DNA from: Bacteroidota bacterium
GTDB taxonomy: Bacteria; Bacteroidota; Bacteroidia; Flavobacteriales_F; PHOS-HE28
Length of the DNA: 16,796 nucleotides
Reading direction: 5' to 3'
Assembly: GCA_963169595.1 (NCBI GenBank)
Contig: CAUJFM010000234.1
Coordinates: 1-16,796, forward strand
Part shown: positions 1 through 7,300 of the stretch, one piece after another
Layout of the letters: each line of letters opens with the position of its first letter
How positions within the stretch are numbered: position 1 is the first letter of the stretch
Notes under the pieces: generated by a model
Database searches by the model: none
Seen by the model: only the letters and a program-made list of their open reading frames with translations
Told to the model about the DNA's origin: nothing
Position numbers and translations under genes: made by a program

Positions 1-744
1 CGCGTTCATGGACAGTGGTGCCAGCCAGTGCGGGCGGCGCACACGGCTCCGCAACAGGTGGTCCGTCCAGCGCTGCTCCCATTGCAGCACCAACGGATGC
101 ACATGGCTCCGCAAGAGCGCAGCGCAGCACAGCAGGGCGAATAGGAAGAAGATCGTATGTGCCGTAAAGATCTCCGAGAGCAGGTCGCCCAGCACGTTCC
201 ACAGCCCGTCCAGGAAGCCCGCCGTGAGCGCGTCGAACCGCGGATTGCCCACGCGGTACATCTGGAAGAACACGATGGCCACCAGCACGGGCAGCACCAC
301 GATGCGGCCCCATCCGCTCCGGGTGCGCTCGCCTTTGCGACCACGCAACAAGGTGCCCAGTGTGTCCCAGGCGGAAGTGGGAGCGTTCAGGACGTTGTGC
401 ACCCACCGCTGCGCGGCATAGAACAGGCTGCGCATGCGCGGCTCCTGCGCCAAGGCACTCCCCAGGACCAGGCCGATCAACACGGACATCCTTGCCAGGA
501 CGCTGCCATGAACGACCACCATCGCGGCGGACAACAGCGTTCCCAGCAGGACCACGCGTGCCGGCAGGGACAGGTTGGCCCGTCCGCGCTCAAGGACCAG
601 AATGCCCACAACGACCATCGCGAACAGCAGCAGGTTCAGGCCCAGCTCCGCCTCGTAGAACAGGCGATCGAACAGGAATGCCGCGAAGGGTACGGTGAGC
701 AGGGCGCCCCATCGGGTGCGCAGGTCCTTGGTCGGTTCAAGCAT
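1..744 (-). CDS. DUF4153/DUF4173-type integral membrane protein (3' end cut by window edge)
   Basis: The frame is open from an ATG at 744 to the window edge, 248 codons with no stop, so the C-terminus lies outside. About six hydrophobic segments are visible (roughly residues 12-28, 34-52, 63-80, 84-99, 147-163 and 188-212). The region YRVGNPRFDALTAGF near residues 163-177 resembles the conserved NPxF-type segment of DUF4153/DUF4173 proteins. Their biochemical role is unknown; they are inner-membrane proteins often encoded beside a small winged-helix regulator in Bacteroidota. The start overlaps the regulator's stop by 8 bases, so the two are probably translationally coupled and co-transcribed from the operator/promoter near 1711-1735. 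The family call rests on hydropathy, a recognisable segment and context, not a search. The reading frame itself is well supported. Confidence 0.8.
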   Translation of the reverse strand, partial: MLEPTKDLRTRWGALLTVPFAAFLFDRLFYEAELGLNLLLFAMVVVGILVLERGRANLSLPARVVLLGTLLSAAMVVVHGSVLARMSVLIGLVLGSALAQEPRMRSLFYAAQRWVHNVLNAPTSAWDTLGTLLRGRKGERTRSGWGRIVVLPVLVAIVFFQMYRVGNPRFDALTAGFLDGLWNVLGDLLSEIFTAHTIFFLFALLCCAALLRSHVHPLVLQWEQRWTDHLLRSRVRRPHWLAPLSMNA

Positions 745-1039
745 GGGGGTCGGGGTTCTTGGGTACGAGCTGTTCGATGGCGTCGAGGTGCTGGCGGAAC
801 GCACGCAGGCCGGCCGCTGTTGCCTTGTAACTGGTGTTGGGCCGCTTGCCCACGAACCGCTTGCGCACGGTCACGTACTTCAGCTCCTCCAGTGCGGCGA
901 GATGACTGGCCAGGTTCCCGTCCGTGACCCCGAGCAGCTCCTTCAACCGCGCATGATCGACGAAGTCGTTCACCACGAGCACGGCCATGATGCCCAGGCG
1001 GACACGGCTCTCGAACGCTTTGTTCAACCGGTCGATCAT
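737..1039 (-). CDS. Small winged-helix transcriptional regulator (HTH_34/MarR-like fold)
   Basis: This 100-residue protein is the size of a single winged-helix domain. The recognition region is around residues 29-50 (HARLKELLGVTDGNLASHLAAL). A wing follows, with TVRKRFVGKRPNTSYKATAAG at about 57-77, and a final helix. This is the pattern of the winged-helix DNA-binding family (Pfam HTH_34), which is related to MarR and PadR regulators and has no ligand domain. It overlaps the upstream membrane gene by ATGA (4 bases) and the downstream membrane gene by 8 bases, so it is the middle gene of a tightly coupled cassette. By analogy with similar cassettes it probably represses its own operon through the CAAAGT/ACTTTG palindrome at 1711-1733. 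That target is inferred. Confidence 0.88.
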   Translation of the reverse strand: MIDRLNKAFESRVRLGIMAVLVVNDFVDHARLKELLGVTDGNLASHLAALEELKYVTVRKRFVGKRPNTSYKATAAGLRAFRQHLDAIEQLVPKNPDPHA

Positions 1040-1707
1040 GCTTCCTCCGCAGTGGTCGCGTTCCGCTCGTGACGCAGGTACATCAACCCTCCGTAGAAAA
1101 TGTGCAGCACCCCGAACCCAAGGGCCCAGAACAGCAGCGCCGCCTCGGTCCAGAAGGAGGCCACGAGACCGAGCACGATCTCGCTCACGCCCAGCCAGCG
1201 GATCTCGTCCAAGGTGTACTTGGATGCGTTCAGCAGCGCAAGTCCGTAGAACACCAGTGTGGCCGGAGGGACCATGTCCAACGCACCATACTGCAGCAGC
1301 GACAGGCAGAAAAGCCCTCCGGCCACAAGGGGCATAAGCAGGTTCACCACCATCCGGCGGGCACTGGCATCCCAGAGGCCCTGTCCGGTGCGGCGCCCAC
1401 GCCTCCAGGTGAACCAGAGCGCCCCGGCGATCGCCACGAGCAGCACGGCCATCCCATCCACGAACAGGAAAACCAGGTGCTCGTTCCAGCGCCCGGCATC
1501 GAGCAGTGACCGACCATCCAGGCTGGCGTAGCTGTCCATCCGCTCCGCCCAGAGCAGATCGAGGTAGTGCTGCCGCGCGAGGAAAGCGCCGACGAGGGCC
1601 GCCGTGCCGGCGATCACGCCGCTCAGTCCGCTCAGGCTCAGGAAGCGCGTACTGCGGTCCATCAACCCGCGGATGCGGGCCAGTTCATCGAGGTGCTCGT
1701 TCACCAT
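1036..1707 (-). CDS. Six-TM membrane protein, first gene of the wHTH cassette
   Basis: The 223-residue protein has a short charged N-terminus (HLDELARIRGLMDRSTRF) and then about six hydrophobic segments (roughly 21-44, 78-102, 119-140, 146-165, 170-190 and 195-215). The early motif RSTRFLSLSGLSGVIAG is typical of Bacteroidota membrane proteins encoded just upstream of a small winged-helix regulator; their function is unknown. I chose the ATG at 1707. The frame stays open upstream to 1779, but those 24 codons cover a palindromic operator and a promoter-like box, and read as non-conserved sequence. The stop overlaps the regulator's ATG by 4 bases. Expression is probably controlled by the operator directly before the start. 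It could be a membrane sensor for the regulator or a transport component; the sequence does not decide. Confidence 0.82.
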   Translation of the reverse strand: MVNEHLDELARIRGLMDRSTRFLSLSGLSGVIAGTAALVGAFLARQHYLDLLWAERMDSYASLDGRSLLDAGRWNEHLVFLFVDGMAVLLVAIAGALWFTWRRGRRTGQGLWDASARRMVVNLLMPLVAGGLFCLSLLQYGALDMVPPATLVFYGLALLNASKYTLDEIRWLGVSEIVLGLVASFWTEAALLFWALGFGVLHIFYGGLMYLRHERNATTAEEA

Positions 1708-1710
1708 TCT

Positions 1711-1733
1711 CAAAGTACTTTGTACTGCAAAGT
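1711..1733 (-). promoter_or_regulatory. Palindromic operator candidate (three CAAAGT/ACTTTG half-sites)
   Basis: On the plus strand, CAAAGTACTTTG (1711-1722) is a perfect 12-base palindrome. It is followed by TACTG and another CAAAGT (1728-1733), so ACTTTG and CAAAGT also form an inverted repeat with a 5-base spacer. Half-site starts at 1717 and 1728 are 11 bases apart, one helical turn. The element ends 3 bases before the ATG at 1707, and overlaps a minus-strand -7-like word (TTACTTTG, 1735-1728). A protein bound here would block initiation and early elongation. The winged-helix regulator encoded in the same operon is the obvious candidate ligand. The symmetry is directly visible; the regulator assignment is inference. 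Confidence 0.65.
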
Positions 1734-1735
1734 AA
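1728..1735 (-). promoter_or_regulatory. Possible -7 box of the wHTH cassette
   Basis: Read on the minus strand this is TTACTTTG, matching 7 of 8 positions of an idealised TAnnTTTG box. It would place the transcript start near 1721 and give a leader of roughly 14 bases before the ATG at 1707. No clear -33 TTG was found. It shares bases with the operator half-site, which fits a repressed promoter. Confidence 0.4.
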
Positions 1736-1775
1736 CGCCACGCGGAAAGGCTTGGTATGTGCCTCCGAAAAAAGT

Positions 1776-2477
1776 TCAATGCATGGTGAGGGCTCCGAGC
1801 AGGGTACCCACGATCACCGCGGCGAACCGCTGGGCGTTGAACCGGTGCTCGGGCGCACTCTCGAAGATGATCGTGGTGCTGATGTGCAACAGCATCCCGA
1901 TGGCCAGCGCCAGCATGCCATCCAATCCATGATGCCCCGGCCCACTAAAGGCGGTGCCTGCGAGCATGCCCAAGGGGGCCGCCAGTGCGAAGACCGTCAA
2001 CAACAACCAGGACCGGCCCATACCGGCCCCTGAGCGTTGAAGCACCGTTGCCAGGGCCACGGCCATCGGCATCTTGTGCAGGAGCACACCCGTGAGGAAC
2101 GGGGTGTTGGCGGCCACCTCTGGATCGGCGAAGGGCATGCCCTCGGCGAACGAGTGGATGCAGAGGCTGGCCAGTGTGAGGAAAGGCAGGGCCTTGCCAC
2201 CCGTGCCATGCACATGCATGTGCCCATGCTCGATGCCATGGCTGAAGAACTCCAGCACCACCTGCAACAGGAACCCGCCCAGCACCCAAGCCCCGATGGA
2301 TGCTCCGGCCTCCTCATACAGCTCGGGCAGCATGTGCAGGAAGACGACCGCCAACAGGAAGGCTCCGCTGAACGAGAGCAGCAGTCGCAACCAACGGGCA
2401 TCCGGTTTCATCCATCGCACCAGCGCACCGGCCAGGAGGGGCACCGCAAAGAAGGCTATGGCGACGATCGGTGACAT
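1776..2477 (-). CDS. ZIP-family divalent metal transporter
   Basis: The 233-residue protein has about eight hydrophobic segments and ZIP hallmarks. A histidine-rich loop (HGIEHGHMHVHG, residues 80-91) lies between the third and fourth helices. HSFAEG (108-113) is the TM4 metal-site motif, HKMP (134-137) stands where TM5 normally has H(E/N)xP, and HISTTIIFE lies at 198-206. ZIP proteins move Zn, Fe or Mn into the cytoplasm across the inner membrane. The TM5 motif is altered: Lys follows His134 and Met follows Pro137, in place of the usual acidic or Asn and Glu/His residues, so the second metal site may differ. The start ATG shares one base with the methyltransferase stop (TGATG), so the two are coupled. 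Metal specificity cannot be told from sequence. Confidence 0.88.
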   Translation of the reverse strand: MSPIVAIAFFAVPLLAGALVRWMKPDARWLRLLLSFSGAFLLAVVFLHMLPELYEEAGASIGAWVLGGFLLQVVLEFFSHGIEHGHMHVHGTGGKALPFLTLASLCIHSFAEGMPFADPEVAANTPFLTGVLLHKMPMAVALATVLQRSGAGMGRSWLLLTVFALAAPLGMLAGTAFSGPGHHGLDGMLALAIGMLLHISTTIIFESAPEHRFNAQRFAAVIVGTLLGALTMH

Positions 2478-3202
2478 CAGGCGGGGCGACGCATCCAGAG
2501 GACGTAACGGGAAGAGCTGTCGGGATCGAACGGAGCGGCGACGGGCCCGTCGGTGCGGTCATCGATCTGGAATCCGGCGGCCAGGGCCATGGCATCGAGC
2601 TCGCCAGGGGTCCATGCGGCCACCCGTTCCTCGAACTGCCCCCGGAAGGCCCCATCCTCCACCTCGATGCGCTTGATGATCGCACCGTCGACCAGCATCC
2701 GCCGCACGGTGAACCGCACGCCATCCCGCTCGATGACCTCGACCGGCACCAGGGCCTCCACCACGCGGGGGGTGTTCATGAAGTCCAGCACGAAGCGACC
2801 GCCCGGGCGGAGCGCCTGAAAAGCCGCCTGGAACACTCGTTGGTCATCGGTGCGATCCTCGGAATAGCCGAGACTGGTGAAGAGGCAGCAGGCCGCATCG
2901 TAGTGGTCGCCTTCCAAGGGCTGGCGCATGTCATGCACGCGCAGGTCGGCATCGGGTACCAGCGTACGGGCCTCCTCTATACTCGCGGGATCCAGATCGA
3001 TGCCCGTGACGCTGAGGCCCCGGCGAACGAACCACTGCACATGCCGTCCACGGCCGCAAGCCATGTCCAGGACACGCGCGCCAGGGGGCAGGTCCCAGTG
3101 GCCCAGCAGCAGGTCCACCCAGGCACGCGCCTCCTGCTCATCCCGGTGCCCGTAGAGCAGGGTGTAGTAACGGGTGCCGAACCATTCGCGATACCAGGCC
3201 AT
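2477..3202 (-). CDS. Class I SAM-dependent methyltransferase
   Basis: The 241-residue protein carries a Rossmann-type methyltransferase core. Motif I is VLDMACGRGRH (44-54). The acidic residue after strand 2 is in GIDLD (67-71). The DMR following strand 3 is at 91-93, the strand 4 segment YDAACCLFTSLGY is at 101-113, and LRPGGRFVLDF is at 131-141. This places it in the Methyltransf_25/11-like class, presumably cytosolic; the substrate (small molecule or protein) is not identifiable. I chose the ATG at 3202 because MAWYREWFGTRYY starts a typical N-terminus; the longer open frame runs into promoter sequence. A minus-strand promoter candidate lies at 3223-3251. It is the first gene of a two-gene unit with the ZIP transporter, though no functional link between them is apparent. 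Confidence 0.88.
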   Translation of the reverse strand: MAWYREWFGTRYYTLLYGHRDEQEARAWVDLLLGHWDLPPGARVLDMACGRGRHVQWFVRRGLSVTGIDLDPASIEEARTLVPDADLRVHDMRQPLEGDHYDAACCLFTSLGYSEDRTDDQRVFQAAFQALRPGGRFVLDFMNTPRVVEALVPVEVIERDGVRFTVRRMLVDGAIIKRIEVEDGAFRGQFEERVAAWTPGELDAMALAAGFQIDDRTDGPVAAPFDPDSSSRYVLWMRRPA

Positions 3203-3222
3203 GGACTTCCTGAAAGGACGGC

Positions 3223-3251
3223 GAAAGTAACCCCGGGCATCGGGTTGACAA
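3223..3251 (-). promoter_or_regulatory. Promoter candidate for the methyltransferase-ZIP operon
   Basis: On the minus strand a TTG (3251-3249) is followed after 18 bases by TTACTTTC (3230-3223), close to the Bacteroidota -33 TTG / -7 TAnnTTTG arrangement. The implied start is about 3216, giving a leader of about 14 bases. AGGA precedes the ATG. The -7 word has two mismatches, so this is a moderate call. Confidence 0.5.
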
Positions 3252-3302
3252 TTCCGTGGATAACTCGGCACCCTTCCTGCCCAAGCGGCCATCCCCCGCC
3301 CC

Positions 3303-3310
3303 TTGCTTTG
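3303..3310 (+). promoter_or_regulatory. -7 box candidate for the siaB-siaC-like pair
   Basis: TTGCTTTG matches the TAnnTTTG consensus at all but the second position. It lies 31 bases before the ATG at 3342, leaving a leader of about 25 bases that includes a GAAGG ribosome-binding stretch (3330-3334). No matching -33 TTG is clear. The interval 3203-3341 is a divergent promoter region shared with the methyltransferase operon. Confidence 0.4.
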
Positions 3311-3341
3311 TGTATCGGCCCCGGCGGCCGAAGGCATCTGC

Positions 3342-3899
3342 ATGCTCGACCGCATACACGACCTCTACGACGAACTCGAACGCCAGCGGGTGATGATCTC
3401 CTTCAAGGGCAGCCTGACGGAGGACCTCATCACCGCCCTGCTCGGGCTGGTGGAACGCAAGATGCAGGCCATTGAACCCGACCAGCGGGTGCGCAAACGG
3501 GTGTTCAACGTGGTGACCGAATGCCTGCAGAACCTGTTCCACCATAACGCGCACCTCAAGTTGGCGGACGGACAAGCCATCACCACGCGGGAGCCCCATG
3601 GCGTGGTGATGATCGCGCAGAACGAGCAGGGCTATTCCGTGCTCACCGGCAACTTCATGGCCGCCACCGATGTGGACCATCTGAAGGTGCATCTGGACCG
3701 CATCAACACCCTCGGCCCCGATGAACTGCGCGACCTGTACCGCGAGACCCTGGCCGATGGACAGTTCAGCACCAAAGGCGGCGGTGGATTGGGCATGATC
3801 GACATCGCCCGCAAGAGCGGAGGCAAACTGGAGTATGGTTTCGTGCCGTACGACAAGGACAATGCCTTCTTCAGCCTCAACGTGAACGTGACCCCCTAG
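3342..3899 (+). CDS. siaB: SiaB-like GHKL protein kinase
   Basis: The 185-residue protein looks like a small GHKL ATPase of the SiaB family (DUF6272). The N-box region is NVVTECLQNLFHHN (56-69) with Glu60 and Asn64. A glycine-rich ATP-lid motif follows, TKGGGGLGMIDIARKSGG (144-161). In Pseudomonas aeruginosa SiaB is the kinase that phosphorylates SiaC and so controls the diguanylate cyclase SiaD, with phosphatase SiaA opposing it. The gene immediately downstream, 10 bases away, encodes a SiaC homologue, which strongly supports the call. The protein is likely cytosolic. I chose the ATG at 3342, preceded by GAAGG; a TTG at 3303 would add residues encoded by promoter sequence. No phosphatase or cyclase gene lies in the window, so the output of this switch is unknown. 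The symbol reflects homology, not proven orthology. Confidence 0.82.
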   Translation: MLDRIHDLYDELERQRVMISFKGSLTEDLITALLGLVERKMQAIEPDQRVRKRVFNVVTECLQNLFHHNAHLKLADGQAITTREPHGVVMIAQNEQGYSVLTGNFMAATDVDHLKVHLDRINTLGPDELRDLYRETLADGQFSTKGGGGLGMIDIARKSGGKLEYGFVPYDKDNAFFSLNVNVTP

Positions 3900-3909
3900 A
3901 CCCTGAACC

Positions 3910-4302
3910 ATGGACGCGCTGCTCCTCGAAGGATCCGCCAAGACGCCCCACGTGCATTTCGACCCCGAGACCGGGTTGCTCGAGCTCAAGGGCCGTTCGA
4001 TACCGGAGAACTCGATCGATTTCTACAAGCCCCTGATCGACTGGATCGACCGCTACGGCCGCGACCCGCGTCAGAAGACGGCCCTGCACGTGCAGCTGGA
4101 GTACTTCAACACCAGCTCCTCGAAGTGCATCCTGGACGTGTTCAAGAAATTGGAGTCCATCCGGGCCGCCGGTAACGAGGTCACCGTGCTGTGGCACTAC
4201 GAAGTGGACGACGAGGACATGTTGGAGGCCGGCGAGGACTACGCGGGCATCATCAACGTGCCCTTCCGCATGGTGCAGATCGAGGAGGTGGACGACAAGT
4301 AA
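3910..4302 (+). CDS. siaC: SiaC-like regulatory phosphoprotein (DUF1987)
   Basis: The 130-residue protein matches the SiaC family in size and pattern: an N-terminal strand pair with TPHVHFDPETGLLELKGRS (12-30), the stretch IPENSIDFYKPLIDWI (31-46), and the core LEYFNTSSSKCILD (63-76). Thr68 in NTSSSK falls at the same number as the Thr68 phosphorylated by SiaB in Pseudomonas aeruginosa, so the regulated site appears kept. Unphosphorylated SiaC activates SiaD there; here no GGDEF protein is adjacent. The fold resembles anti-sigma-factor antagonists, so it may act in partner switching on some other effector. It starts 10 bases after the kinase stop without a clear Shine-Dalgarno and is surely co-transcribed. 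It ends 13 bases short of the convergent ABC gene. Confidence 0.85.
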   Translation: MDALLLEGSAKTPHVHFDPETGLLELKGRSIPENSIDFYKPLIDWIDRYGRDPRQKTALHVQLEYFNTSSSKCILDVFKKLESIRAAGNEVTVLWHYEVDDEDMLEAGEDYAGIINVPFRMVQIEEVDDK

Positions 4303-4315
4303 GGCCAGCGTCCCA

Positions 4316-7300
4316 TCAACCCTGCGCCGGCCTGCGACCTACGCGGGGCATCAGGTGGAGGAGGCGGGGGAACAGGTCGGCATACAACGCGATGGCCAGG
4401 AGCAGGGACATGCCCCAGAGCACCAGCGCGTTGGCCCACAAGGTGGGGATGCGCTGCCCGGCCAGCCACTTCGACGGCGCATAGAACTGGGCCCCGAAGA
4501 AGCCGGCTGAAACAGGCTCCAAATAGATGGGGTCGTTCTTCTGGACAAGCTCGCCCTTGTACTCGACGATCACGTTCACATCGTTCTTGTTGGTCACCAC
4601 CTCGGCGAGGCTCTCGTTGCGGTAGTTGTCCAACCGCTCGAAGTAGGCCTTGCGCAACTCCGGCGTGGCCGTGAGCTGGGCGATCAACCGCTCCTTGCCG
4701 GACTCGGCCTCCTTGTACGCCGTGCGGTAATGGTGTGTCAGGGTGCGCAGGGCATCCTCCACCCGGTCCAATGCACCGTGGTCCACTTGGTCGGGTGTCA
4801 ACTGGTCCAGCGCGGGCAGGCTGAATCCCTTGAGGCTGGCGGTCTCCTTCGTGAGCTCCGTGCGCAACAAGGCCAGATCATGCTCCGTGCCCGCCTTGTC
4901 GCCGTGCCCATCGAGCCCACGCCGCACATTGCCCAACGCGTTCTCAAGCTCCCGCACCCAGAGGTCCTTCTTCCAGTTGGCGGTCTTCATGCGGCGGTCG
5001 AACTCATAGAACTGCCGCTCGTACGGGTTCCACATGAACTGGCTCACGGCCAGTCCTTCATACGCCCAGCGCGAGGCCATGATGTTGCCGATCCAGGGCA
5101 CGCTGCGCTCCGAGGCGAACCACGGATGCAGCTTGTCGAACTTGACGATGATCCCGCTGAAGAGCAGCTGCGGGATGATCAGCACCGGGATCATGATGTA
5201 GATGACCTTGGCGCTGTTGAAGCTGGCGCTCACATTGAGCCCGAGCACATTGGCGAAGCACGAGGTGCTGAAGAGCAGCAACCAGTGCATGAAGGTGAGG
5301 TCCTCGATGCCGAGCACCGTGTTCCCCACCAGGACGAACAGGAGCGTCTGGATGGCCGAGATCAGGAACATGAGCCCCACCTTGCTCACCAGGTAGCTGA
5401 GCCAGCTCAGGTCCAGGAACTTCTCACGCTGCAGGATCTTGCGGTCGCGGATGATCTCCTCGGCGCTCACGGTCAACCCGAGGAAGAGCGCCACGATCAC
5501 GGCGATGAACAGGTACTGGGGCAGGTTGTCGTTCTCGCGGAAGATGTACTCCCCGGCGGTGCCATGACCGGTGCGGTAGTAGCGCAGGAAGAACGACATG
5601 ATGAAGGCGAGCGCCGGCGCTTCCACCAGGTTGATGAGCACATACTGCGTGTTGGCCAGCTTGCTGAGCAGGTCGCGCTTGAAGTACACCTGCACCTGCC
5701 GCAGCTTGTTGGGCACGGTGAAGGTGCTCTTCGGAACGGTGCGCTCCTCGGGCACCTGGGCCATGCGCCCCTCCATCTGGGCCCTGAACACCTCGTTCCA
5801 GGCCTCCGGACTGATGCGCCGCTGGTCGGTCTCGTTGCCATACTCGTCCACCAGCTTGGCCTCCAGGATGTTGAAGATCTGCTCGGGGTTCACATTGCCG
5901 CAGGCACTGCACTGGCCCACATCGCTGTTCACCTGCCCGGTGACGCGCTTGAAGTAGACCACCGCATCCACGGGATCCCCGTAGTACACCGGGTGGCCCT
6001 CCTGGTCCATGAGCAGCAGCCGGTCGAACAGCTTGAAAATGTCCGATGAAGGCTGGTGGATCACCACGAAGACCAGCCTGCCCTTGAGCGCAAGCTCCTT
6101 GAGCAGGTCCATGATGTTCTCCGAATCGCGCGAGCTGAGGCCGCTGGTGGGTTCGTCCACGAACAGTACGCTCGGCTCGCGGATCAGCTCCAGGGCGATG
6201 TTCACGCGTTTGCGCTGACCGCCGCTGATGGTCTTCTCCAGCGGACTACCCACCTTCAGGTCCTTGGTCTCATAGAGGCCCAGGCTCTGTAGCATGCGCA
6301 GCACCCGCTCGTGGATGCCCTTGTCGTCCAGGTCGCCGAAGCTGAGCTTGGCATTATAGAAGAGGTTCTGGTAAACGGTCAGTTCCTCGATAAGCAGGTC
6401 ATCCTGGCTCACATGGCCGATCACACCGCGGATGCGATCGCGGTCGCGGTGCACGTCGATGCCGTTGATGGTGACGCGGCCCTGGCTGGGCACGAGGTTG
6501 CCGTTGAGGACATTGAGCAGCGTGCTCTTGCCGCTGCCACTCCCCCCCATGATGCCGATGAGCTTGCCACCGGTCTCGGCCATGTTCAATTCATGGAGGC
6601 CGGGCTTCCCGTTGGGGAACGTGTACTCGATGCCATCGGCCTTGAACACGATGCGGGACCGGCCCGACCGGTTCATGAAGGCGCCAATGATGTCGCTATA
6701 GTAGATGGGCACCCCGTTCGGCGGCCGGATGCTGCTGCCGTTGGAGAGCACATAGTGGCTGCCCGGGCTCATGCGCTGGCCGTTCAGCAGCACTTCGCCG
6801 TGGCCGGTGTAGCGCATCACGTAGAGGCTCACACTGGGCACGTGCAGCACGCGCAGGTCACCGTCCAGGCCGTGGGCATGCAGATGTCGCGCCTGATCGA
6901 AGGAGGCCTCCACGGCGGCATCCACATAGAGCAGATGGGGGGCATCCTCCCGCAGGACGCGATCGCCGTTCACGAACTGCAGGCAGCGGGCGAAATCCTC
7001 CGCACCGATGTTGAAGGTCTCGGCCACGGTGCTCACGAACTCCAGTTCCTGCTCACTGGCCACGCCGTCCGCATGGATGAACTCCAGCAGGTGCACCAGC
7101 ACCACGAACTTCTGGCGCTGATTGAGCTCCTCGTTCACCTGGGTGCAGATCTTCAGGACCTTCACCGAGTTGAGGGAGGTGCGCTTGCGACCGCTACGGC
7201 TCTGCCCACCACTGGCATGGAAGGCCTGGACGAAGGTCTGGTAGCGCACCATGTGGGCGGCGGCCACCTCCGGACTGAACTGCTTGCGCAGGAAGCGCTC

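Noticed and set aside
157..1072. Plus-strand frames opposite the DUF4173-like, wHTH and six-TM genes
   Set aside because: The minus-strand frames give coherent membrane and winged-helix proteins with overlapping starts and stops; the plus-strand ones are low-complexity.
1708..1779. A 24-residue N-terminal extension of the six-TM protein to an ATG at 1779
   Set aside because: The extension covers the palindromic operator and promoter-like box and leaves almost no space after the ZIP gene stop. The protein from 1707 begins like its relatives.
3138..3989. A 283-codon minus-strand frame across the SiaB-like gene
   Set aside because: Antisense to the kinase gene, whose N-box and glycine lid are clear; it also crosses the divergent promoter region and has no promoter or ribosome site.
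4303..4315. A terminator between the convergent siaC-like and ABC genes
   Set aside because: Only 13 bases separate the stops and no stem with a T run is visible on either strand.
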